A stretch of DNA of 25,262 bases from Proteromonas lacertae (lineage: Eukaryota; Sar; Bigyra; Opalinata; Proteromonadidae): positions 1 to 25,262 of the forward strand of contig NGBS01000657.1 of assembly GCA_002245135.1 (NCBI GenBank), given 5' to 3'. A model generated the notes under the pieces. It did not search any database. It was not told where the DNA came from and worked only from the letters and a program-made list of their open reading frames with translations. Within the stretch, counting starts at the first letter, position 1. Each line of letters starts with the position of its first letter. A program made the translations under genes and the position numbers. Of the stretch, positions 11,717-21,300 are shown piece by piece.

Positions 11717-11743
11717 CTACACATAATACAAATGGAACTTTTA

Positions 11744-11933
11744 TAAAAATCAAAAAGAATCAATCAATTTCAATGATATCATATCAATATCAGATAGTAT
11801 ATATCAAATTATAGAATCTTATGAATCAAGAAAACTAAAAAAGTCTATTTTTATGTTAAAAGCTTTAATTTATAATATGAATGGAGATATAGCAAAAAGA
11901 GAAGAATTTTCTAAATTATATAACTCTAATTAA
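11744..11933 (+). pseudogene. APC5 3'-end fragment, first extra copy
   Basis: Repeats the last 63 codons and stop of APC5 (9182-9371). It starts abruptly within a codon context after unrelated sequence, and no upstream APC5 exon is present. In its first 70 nt it differs from the native tail at several bases. Beyond that it is identical by eye. It is a remnant carried by the array and is not expected to be translated. Confidence 0.88.
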
Positions 11934-11973
11934 ACATATTTCACAAATATAAAACAATTAAATATTATTGAAC

Positions 11974-12236
11974 TTATTCAAATGTGTCTTTTGGTACTTC
12001 CGAACTTAATTTTACTTCTGATTCTACTTTAGATTCTATTTCTGACTTTTTATCAAAATTGTCGTTTAATTTATTAGTTTTCTCTCCTTCTACCAATTTA
12101 GTTTTTTCTGTTGGTTTTTCTGGTGAGTTATTTTCTCTCATTTTCTTCTGTTCAAGATATCTTTCATGTATTACCAACTTTATTCTTGCCATTGAATCTT
12201 TAACCTATTTATAATCAATATTTTTATAAAAATACT
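11974..12236 (-). pseudogene. Truncated uL29m fragment, copy 2
   Basis: Identical by eye to the fragment at 9412-9674: the last exon and last intron of uL29m, ending at the same point next to the upstream region of the second Hsp70-like gene. Confidence 0.85.
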
Positions 12237-12331
12237 AGTCATTGATTTATTTCTGACTTTCTTACTTAAATAATTATAAAGAAATATCATAAATAGACAT
12301 TCATAAGAAAATTAAAAAAATAAAATGAAAC

Positions 12332-12357
12332 AAGCCAAATAATTATTAGTCGTTTCA
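12332..12357 (+). promoter_or_regulatory. Putative promoter element of Hsp70-like copy 2
   Basis: CAAGCC and TCGTTTC half-sites 13 nt apart, about 45-70 nt before the ATG at 12402. It is identical to the element at 9770-9795 because it lies within the duplicated block. Confidence 0.35.
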
Positions 12358-12401
12358 TAATATTCTTTTCATTTTACAGTAAGATATAGCGTTTAGATAT
12401 A

Positions 12402-14162
12402 ATGAATAGAGGTAAAATTGGTATAAACATAGGATTAGAAAATGTTGTAAGTGGAATTTATAGTAATAACCATACTCAAATAATAATAGACAGTGGTGCC
12501 AATCAAACTATTCCTGCTTATGTTTATTATAATCCACATTCTCCTGAAATTATTGTAGGATATAGTGCAAAACATAATCCTAATACTGTAGGCCATTCTG
12601 TGTATGACATATTAAGGTTAGTAGGAGTGAGATATAATGATGAAGAATTACAAGAATATATGAATGATTGGACATTTACAGTGGTAAATGATAATGGTGA
12701 AGCAAAAGTAGAGTTAGAATATAATAACAACATTATTCATGTAAGTGGAGTAGATTTGTTATGTGAGATATTTAAGTATAATAAACATTGTGCTGATGAG
12801 CAATGTGGTAACAATCCAGACAGGAGAACTGAATGTGTGATAAGTGTTCCATCATATATGAATGATGATCAAAGATTATTAATAAAAGAAGCAGCTGAAA
12901 GAGCAAATTTAAAAGTGTTAAATGTAATTTCATCTTCAATATGTGCAAATATTGCTTATATTCATGAAAATCAATCAAGAAAAGATAAAGAAACAAATCT
13001 CGTGTTTGATTTAGAAGAAAGAGAATTTAATGTTGATATAGTTAATACTGATAATATTAACAAACTATCTGAATTAATCTATTCAAAATATGGTAATGAA
13101 ATAAGTTTGAATAAAATAATAGATAATGTTTGTAATTATTATGTTGAAAAATATAAAAACAAAACAGGAGAATCACTCAATGATAAAAGAAAAATGGAAC
13201 TTAGAAGAGCATGTGAAGAATCTATAGAATATATAGACGAATATTGCAGTCAAGCTTATATTGATGTTGAGTTTTTAGAAGATGCTGATATAGATACAGA
13301 ATTAACATTATCCACATTTAATAGCTTAAATGTGGATATTTTTAAAAGAGTGGTTGATTATGCACATACAGCTGTTGAAGAATCAGGATTAAGTGAATCT
13401 ATTATTAATTATATTATATTAGTTGGTTGTGGTTCAAGAATTAAGATAATAAGAGAATTATTACAAGTTAAATTTAAAGAATCAAAAATTATTAAATATT
13501 TTAATCCAGAAGAAATTTGTGCATATGGAGCAACAATTATAGCAAATAATAGTGGTTTTAGAATAAGTGATTCATTTGATAGAATTGAGAATAATAGAAA
13601 GAAATTTTTAGAAAAGCTTATTACATTATTGAATAATTATGTAGATGATATTCGTTCAAATGAATTATTATCTGTTATTAAAGAGGTGAATGATTATGTG
13701 AAATGTGAAAGATGCAACAGAAAAAGAAATGATAAATTCTTATCAAAAATTGGTGTATGTATATGATAAATATAAATATATTAATTATAGAATCTGATTC
13801 ACAAAGAAGTTATTAAATACTTGTATAAATTATTCCATTCTATTATAAATAGTCAAAAGATAATAGATAGAAAACCATATATTGGTCCTAAAATTTCACA
13901 TTATTTAAGTGAAGATGATATTAAAAAAAGCATAAAGAATCTAAATCATTTGATTGAAATTAATAAACAATGTAATGTAGAATTAACAAAAGGATATTCT
14001 GTAAGTATTATTGATGATGATTCTATTGGAACAATAAAAGAATATTTTGGAAATGATAAATATTTAATTGAATTAAATGATGGAGGTTTTATAAAAAAGA
14101 AAAGTGATTATATATTACCAATTGTAGGTAAATGTACAACAGATTATGTTTTATTCAATTGA
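12402..14162 (+). CDS. Degenerate Hsp70-family protein, copy 2
   Basis: Same structure as copy 1: exons 12402-13754 and 13791-14162, 574 aa, a catalytically degraded Hsp70 nucleotide-binding domain plus an SH3/Tudor-like C-terminal region. It keeps Pro150 in VISVPSYM, matching the near-invariant Val-Pro-Ala of Hsp70s. It also keeps Val311-Asp312 (LNVDIFK), matching the family's L.ADLF pattern, where copy 1 has Leu150 and Asp311-Asn312. Copy 2 is thus closer to the ancestral sequence. Both copies share the same lost ATP-site residues, so that loss predates the duplication. The open frame kept in both copies suggests, but does not prove, function. Confidence 0.75.
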
Positions 14163-14258
14163 ACTAACTCTCTGTTAATCTTGTTTATAACACTATTTCA
14201 ATATATATTTATAGCATAATTATATTTCTGTATAATCAACACATAGATAAATCTAAAC

Positions 14259-14278
14259 CATCTATGAACAGATAGATG
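14259..14278. other. Short inverted repeat 3' of Hsp70-like copy 2
   Basis: Second instance of the CATCTAT/ATAGATG hairpin, repeated as part of the duplicated block. Confidence 0.3.
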
Positions 14279-14305
14279 CTACACATAATACAAATGGAAC
14301 TTTTA

Positions 14306-14495
14306 TAAAAATCAAAAAGAATCAATCAATTTCAATGATATCATATCAATATCAGATAGTATATATCAAATTGTAGAATCTTATGAATCAAGAAAACTAA
14401 AAAAGTCTATTTTTATGTTAAAAGCTTTAATTTATAATATGAATGGAGATATAGCAAAAAGAGAAGAATTTTCTAAATTATATAACTCTAATTAA
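14306..14495 (+). pseudogene. APC5 3'-end fragment, second extra copy
   Basis: A third occurrence of the APC5 last 63 codons. It shares the variant bases of the copy at 11744-11933, with one single-base difference from it (14375 versus 11813). It lies convergent to the intact uL29m gene, as the native APC5 tail presumably did before the array formed. Confidence 0.88.
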
Positions 14496-14535
14496 ACATA
14501 TTTCACAAATATAAAACAATTAAATATTATTGAAC

Positions 14536-15088
14536 TTATTCAAATGTGTCTTTTGGTACTTCCGAACTTAATTTTACTTCTGATTCTACTTTAGATTCTA
14601 TTTCTGACTTTTTATCAAAATTGTCGTTTAATTTATTAGTTTTCTCTCCTTCTACCAATTTAGTTTTTTCTGTTGGTTTTTCTGGTGAGTTATTTTCTCT
14701 CATTTTCTTCTGTTCAAGATATCTTTCATGTATTACCAACTTTATTCTTGCCATTGAATCTTTAACCTATTTATAATCAATATTTTTATAAAAATACTTT
14801 CTGTAGTCTTTCTGGATGTGGCATTGTTACTTTTCTAATACGGCAATCATATCTCACTGTGTATAATGCATTTCTTTCCTTTAGTAATACAAACCACAAC
14901 TTCTGAAGATCTGATGTACTTTTTAATCTTAGTTCTGATGCTTTCCATGCTCTTCCTACATATTAATTGACAATAATACCATAAGAAACATCCTTAATTT
15001 TATAAGTGGAATCAATAAACTCATCTAATCCTCTTGATTTACTTACATTATGAATTATATTCTTACTTTTTCTTAAAAACAAATTCAT
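14536..15088 (-). CDS. MRPL47: Mitochondrial large-subunit ribosomal protein uL29m (MRPL47 family)
   Basis: Component of the mitochondrial ribosome near the exit tunnel. Three exons (14980-15088, 14798-14955, 14536-14766) with introns of 24 and 31 nt give 165 aa. The short N-terminus (MNLFLRKSKNIIHNVSK) is basic and could be a mitochondrial presequence. The family core is clear: GRAWKASELRLKS, DLQKLWFVLLKERNALYT, MPHPERLQK, then VKDSMARIKLVIHERY. The C-terminal tail is Lys/Glu-rich and low complexity. This is the only complete copy; its last exon is shared with the truncated pieces at 9412 and 11974. It is good evidence for a mitochondrion with its own translation. Confidence 0.88.
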
Positions 15089-15102
15089 TTCAAAATAAAA
15101 TT

Positions 15103-15129
15103 CAAGCCAAATACAAATATATTCGTTTC
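15103..15129 (-). promoter_or_regulatory. Putative promoter element of uL29m
   Basis: CAAGCC and TCGTTTC half-sites 14 nt apart on the plus strand, 15-40 nt upstream of the uL29m ATG. They are nearly the same as the Hsp70-like element, although the downstream genes lie in opposite orientations. Its short distance to the ATG implies a very short 5' leader or a core promoter. Confidence 0.35.
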
Positions 15130-15199
15130 AATTTTCATTTTTTTCTTTAAAATCAAAAAACGACAATTAAACATTAAAAAAACTATTTATTTTTGACAA

Positions 15200-17465
15200 C
15201 TATTTCAACCAATCTTCATCACCATTCAAATCTTCAACAGCTATTCAAAATACACATTAAAAATATACAATCAGTTGAAGGTTCTTCTGTATTTCCATAC
15301 ATATAATCTGGCACACTTGATTTTACTTTATTAGAACTATTGTAATCATCATCATAATCATCAAATTCTTCATCTTCATCTTGATTATTATCTTCTTCTT
15401 CCTCACCTTCTTTTTTCTCTTCATTCTCTGTTGCATTTACAGTTGTTCCTTTCGTTGATCCAAAATCATCTTCCTAATAATAAATATATATAAATAATTA
15501 TATATATATACAAATCCATCATCATTAAATTCATCATCATCACTAAAATCTAAAGTATCACCCACTTTCTCAACTTCCTGTTGTTGTTTCTTTGGTGTTG
15601 ATATTGGAGATATATTATTAATTGAACGATTTCTGGATAATGCACTTTCTGGCCTTCCACCACTACTTCTATGACTTGGAATTGCAGATTCTGGTCTCTA
15701 TAAGAAATATAAATATAAATAAATAAATTATTACATTTCTTTGTGATGGAACTCTAACTAATGAATGTTTTTCTTCATCATCATCATTTTCTTTATTATT
15801 GTTCAATATATCATCATTATCGTTATCTTCTTCTTTTCTTTCTGACAATTTCATTTCATTATCTGTTAAATTATGGCTTCTTTGTGTATTAGGAGTTGAA
15901 GGATTAGACAATGTTGGTTTATTGTTATTATATAATTGATCATTGAAACTTACATCAGGTTTTAATAAATCATCAATATTATCATCATCTTCATCATCAT
16001 TCTCCAAGTTTCTACTTTTCTTGGGAGATACAATAGGTGAAATATTATTATTATCTTTTCTTCTTGGACTAATATCACGATTTGATGGTAATGGTGAATC
16101 TTTCATTAGACTTTCTACATCTTTATCACTCTGTTTATATTCATAATTATTATAATAATTATTATATTGATTCTGTTGACTATTACTATCAATTTGTAAT
16201 GGAGGTATTGATGGCTTTTGTTCTTGCTCTTTTCGTCTTTCTTGTTCTTGTTCAGCGTATAGATTTAATGATAAATTATCCATTTGATTGGTTAAATCGT
16301 CTTCATTTAGATTGGGATTCATTTCAACATTATAATTCAATATTTCTTCATCATCATTATCATTATCATCATCATTTTCATTTTCTTTCTCCTTTAATAT
16401 ATCATCATTTCTATTATTCATTTCATAATATTTCATTTCTTCATTATTACTGTCTACATCATCATAATCTCTTGATTGATTAACAGCTGAAGATGATGGA
16501 TAATTTGCACTAAATGGTCTAGTAGCTTTCTTCTTCTTATACAGTGGTGGTTTATTCATATTATTCTCATTCTTCTGTAATTGTTCATTCTGTTGTTGTT
16601 GAGGGATTAAACTTGGATGTGCTGAAAATGGTCTTTGCTTAGACATTGCTGATTTTGATCTTACTCCACTTGATGATGATGGTATTTTGGGAGTTGGTCC
16701 TTGTCTAGAAAAAACAATTCTTTCATCATCATATTTATCTTCTTTTCCTTTATTATTTCTTCTTTCAAATAATATTTCTTCTATCTCATCTTCATCCATA
16801 TCTCCATCATCTTCTCTGTATTTTGAATATCGTGAATTGATCCTTGATGATACTGGCTTTCCACCAACCACATAATCTCTATTGATAGCTGATATTGGTC
16901 GAGATGGTGGAACATTGTAATTACCTTCATGTAATGCATTAACTAACGCTATTTTCTTATAATAATCTTCTTCCCATTTGTGAACATTATACTGACTCTT
17001 TGCTGATACGATTCTTGTTAGAATTGCTCGATTTTCTTGAGATATTCTGTGTTGCTCTTGAGCACTTCTTATATATTGCATTGATGTTTGCTCATTTCTA
17101 TTGGGATGTCTGTAATATGTTTCTTTTCTCACTCTTTCTTGTTTTCCATCTACATCTAATATTTGACGAATTAAGTGAACATTCTCTTTTTGTATTAATT
17201 TCTCTCTCTGTTTTTTATCGAACTCTTTTCTTTTGTAATCTTTCTTTATATGAGTCATTGAAACTGGTGGTCCACAATCGACTATTGATTTTACATTTTT
17301 TAACTACTACATAGTACATTTATGATATACCCTTTTCAAATGGTCTTTCTGTTTCTTTTCTTCCCAATAACTGTCTATTAATCTATTTGCTCCCTTTTGA
17401 ACAGGTCTTGGGCCAATGGCAACAGCAGGCCTTTGAGGTCTAGCGGATTGAGCTCTTCTTTTCAT
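15200..17465 (-). CDS. CFAP97 (hemingway)-domain ciliary protein with long acidic tail
   Basis: Likely a ciliary/flagellar axoneme-associated protein. Five exons (17331-17465, 15735-17303, 15512-15697, 15269-15473, 15200-15240) give about 711 aa. Introns are 27-38 nt; the first ends in a double TAG that otherwise stops the frame. The N-terminal 115 residues carry the CFAP97 pattern: a basic RAQSARPQRP start, SIVDCGPPVS, a Lys/Arg helix, and later SAQEQHRISQENRAILTRI (the family's ERENR.LL motif). The remaining 550 residues are low complexity: Asp/Glu/Asn-rich tracts, Ser/Pro/Arg patches and recurring RP-S/ESA-type short motifs. Family members such as CFAP97D1 are far shorter, so the tail is lineage-specific. 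The function beyond cilia is unknown. Confidence 0.68.
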
Positions 17466-17823
17466 ACTTTCTAAATTTTAAAAAACGAGTGGCTTGGCTT
17501 GAAATTTGAAATTAATACTTTTAAAATGTTGATTTTCTCGATCAATAGCAAGGTATATGACTTTAAAATTTTATAAATTTAAAAATATAATAAAATATGT
17601 TAGGAATAATGATAAATCTTAATCTGTTGACCACATTTACAAGTTATAGTTAAAACTATGAATATTTTCCAGAAGGATTGATTGATTTTAAATTTGTTAA
17701 TTTTTATTTTATAATTATCTATTGTTTTCTATCATATTTATAGGTTTGATCAAAATCACTAAAAACACAATATCAACATAAAAAAACATAACATAATAAT
17801 AATAGAATCAAATATGTATATAT
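17466..17823. other. Intergenic region between CFAP97-like and BEACH genes
   Basis: This 358-nt, very AT-rich spacer separates two genes on the same (minus) strand. Apart from the CAAGCC/CGTTTT element next to the CFAP97-like start, I see no open frame, RNA gene or repeat of note. Confidence 0.5.
17481..17502 (-). promoter_or_regulatory. Putative promoter element of CFAP97-like gene
   Basis: On the gene strand this reads CAAGCC, a second overlapping AAGCCA, then TCGTTTTT, ending about 15 nt before the ATG. It is the same pair of words as at the Hsp70-like and uL29m genes, with a shorter spacer (7 nt). Confidence 0.35.
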
Positions 17824-18314
17824 TTAAGCTGTATAAACAAATATTGTACCACTCTTATGACCAACAATTAAACCTTGATCTGAACTTAATACACACATAC
17901 TCAACACAGCATCATTCTCTTCTTCTAAAATATGACTTATTTCACAACCAGTTAAACATTTATAAAACACCAAATCTCCATTTTCATATCCAATCACAAT
18001 ACAATGACAATCACATGAAAAAATAGCTGATGTTAATATATGTTCATGTTTAAGATTATACAACAATTGACCATTTACAGTATAAATGTAAGAAACATTG
18101 TCAGTATTTGAATGTAACAAAAACATACCATTATTTCCCATAATTCCATAATCTATTTTGTAATGATTTGGATGATCTCCAGATATACGATAACTACCTT
18201 CAGTTAAACTGTGAAGGATATAATGACCATTTTCAGAGGTTGAAAGTGCTGTATCTAAACATAAAATACATCGAACACAAGTAATTCCGCTGTTATGACC
18301 ATGTAAAGTCTATA

Positions 18315-18351
<37 letters not shown>

Positions 18352-21300
18352 TATACATTAATTTTAACATAATAATTATCACCATGTGTTTCATGATCTT
18401 CTAAAACATTAATATCATACGAATAATTTGCATTTATTGTGCTAAACAATCTCCATACTGAAACAGTACAATCTTCACTACCACATATAATATAACTACC
18501 ATCTTCACTACTATCAATACAAGTAACTATATTATTATGTCCAATTGACATTCCATAATCATCATTAAATACATTTACATATCTTATACTACCATCCAAA
18601 TAATTACAACTTAATAGATAATTACTATCTTTACAATGACTCATTGATAATAAACATTGACTTCTTAAATCATTTTCTTCACTTCCTAATTCTTTCAATA
18701 TTAATTGTTCATTAATTTCTTTACCAATTAATCCTTTCTTATCATTGGATGGATTATAACCAATAGCATTCAAGTCTCTTAATGAATCATATCCTATTCG
18801 ATGATACTCTAATTTATCAGTTACACAAATGATATAATCACCTTCATAACTCACAAATATTACTGCATCATTGATTATATCTTGGATTATACTAATATTT
18901 AAACCGCCTTTACAGTTATAAAAACGTGATAATGGTAATTCATCAGTAGAGTTTCTCTTTGGATGAACTTCTTTGAATAATTGTAATGGACTTTGACCAA
19001 AATGATATATTTGTTCTTCATATGTTTTCTTTGTATTTTCATCTTCTATTTCATTCATATCTACAGCACCATCATAAGTTAGATAATAATAAATATTTAC
19101 ACATTTCTCAGCTTCTTCTCCTCTTTGTTTATAACCAAATATAAGATCAATCCAATCATTTAAATGTTCTGAAATATATTCACTTTCTAAGGCTTCTTTG
19201 TGTTTGTTTATAAAATCGTAGGCGTTTTCAGCCCATTTTGGTAATGTGACATTATTCACTTCTTCGCCATTTGATAATACACCAAATCTGTATTTTTCAT
19301 TGTTTAATAAGAAGTATGGGTTATAATAGAATTCTGGAATTAATTCTTTACAATCAGTGTTTGACTGAGTCGAGCCTATTTTTTATTAATATAATAAGAG
19401 ATATATACTATCATATGCAGCTTTCAATGATATAAACAATCTATCAGGAACATCAAACCTTCCACCTTGAAATGTAATATGTAAATTAGTAAATGGTTCA
19501 ATTCTAATTAAATAGAATAATGTACTACCAATTGAACTATAATGAGTACCGTAATGAAAAGGTGGAATATCACTATCTCTCATTTCTTCATAACGTTGTT
19601 TTAACTATTTATATAATAAATAAATATATATATTATACCATTTCAGCTTTTTCTTCATCAATTGCTCCAATTGGTTTTGATAAATCTCTATAAATCTCTT
19701 CACTTTCTACATCAATCTTATCATTATCATAATCTTTAATAATCCAAGGAAATACTGGATATTGACTCATATCATTATAACTTCTACCACTATATATATT
19801 CAATATCATTAAATATTCAAAATTAGAGATTTCTCGATTTTGCCATTTCTTTAGAAAACCATTCTGAACTAAAGCATCATATGCATTTAAAGATGGTTTA
19901 TAGATTAATAATGGTAAATTATAACTTAATAAAATATTAAATATCTTATTACGAATAACAGTAGTTGGAAAAACGAAGAAGCAGGATTCACCATTGCAGA
20001 AATATAATTCAATTGAATTGGGTTGTAATAAATGAAGTCTACTGAATAACATAGTAGTATCATATAAGTTCCAAGTTGAAATAACTTGTGATTCAGTTTC
20101 TACAAAACATATTATGTACTTACCAATAATAAACATTCCTTCAACTTCTTTTAAAGGATGAACTAATGTGGCATTTGTATGATAACTATTAATAAAATAA
20201 TAATAATAATAATATGAATATGAATATATATACATTGGTTTATCTTTATAAAATGCATTTTTAAATGGAATATAATTCAATAAATCATCATAACCTGATA
20301 TACTTGTATCTATTGCATCTTCAATTTCTGCTTCATTCAAATGGAAATGACTTGATGAAGCTAAAGATTCTAACAATATAAAAATATTATAAATTATACT
20401 TGATAATTTTAACAATTTCATTTCTGGTTGATTTTCATTGCGTGGAGTTCGTGTATCATTTTGTCTCATACATTGTTCATAGTTTGAATAATTATAATTT
20501 ATTTCCAATAATTCTCTTGTAAAAGATGAACTTACTTTCATTGATAATTTGTAATGTAATTCAACGGAAGTATCTTCCCAGGCTTGACCTTTCAAACATA
20601 AATTTTTGTATATTTTTTCCCATCTTTCTTTATTTATATCATTCTCTTGTTTTTCTCTTTTCTTTTGTTTTATCAATCTTTCAATTTCATTGTTTATTAT
20701 TATCTTATATTTCTCTTCAATTGTATTCTTCACATCTAACTTCAATTTGTCAATATTATAATTGATGATTGTTTTAAAATCATTATATTTTTTCTATATA
20801 TATATATATATAAGTAGAAATAATATATTATATACAATAAATTCATTATAAATCACTTCTTCCTCATTATTTATCTTATTCAAGACACTACTAATTTGAT
20901 CACATATTATTGGCTGATAAACCCATTCATAATTAAACCATTTACTGTTTAACATACTATCAATATTCAATTTACCACTTAATTCTAATAATTCACCTGC
21001 TTGCATATTGATAAATGATTTCATATCATTATAATTAACAAACATTGAGTGTAATGGTGATGGATCTATTGATACAATATTACTAAATGTTGTTGCGATT
21101 TCATTGATGATTTTGGGAATTCCTTCCTTGTTATAACCTTCTTTGTAGATATTAACACCTGTATATTTGATACTGTTAATTGGTGGATATAAATTGTTAG
21201 TGTGTTCTTTGACGAGTAAGTCGTAAATGTAATACAAATAGGAGTGTAAATGAACGATGATTAAACCAATATATTCACAGTTTTGCTTGTTTTTATTGGA

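Larger units (their letters stand above)
9182..14798. repeat. Tandem segmental array H-X-H-X-H, 2562-nt period
   Basis: Direct reading shows the same sequence recurring with offset 2562. H copies lie at 9182-9674, 11744-12236 and 14306-14798. X copies lie at 9675-11743 and 12237-14305. H contains the APC5 tail, the convergent uL29m last exon and that gene's last intron. X contains the Hsp70-like gene with its upstream region. Copies are nearly identical: I found four base changes in X (one at 10289/12851 and three within four bases near 10770/13332). A handful of differences lie in the first 70 nt of H1 versus H2 and H3, and one single-base difference separates H2 from H3. Only the outermost APC5 (left) and uL29m (right) are complete. 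The array is recent or has been homogenised. A sequencing assembly duplication is possible but less likely, because X carries protein-changing differences. Confidence 0.92.

Noticed and set aside
167-14162. A functional Hsp70 gene cluster (SIL1 plus the Hsp70-like genes)
   Set aside because: They lie 8 kb apart with unrelated genes between, SIL1 acts in the ER while the Hsp70-like proteins lack a signal peptide, and shared regulation is not shown.
9182-14798. Mobile element as the cause of the array
   Set aside because: No terminal inverted repeats, long terminal repeats, target-site duplications, transposase or reverse transcriptase are seen. The repeated ends are ordinary pieces of APC5 and uL29m.
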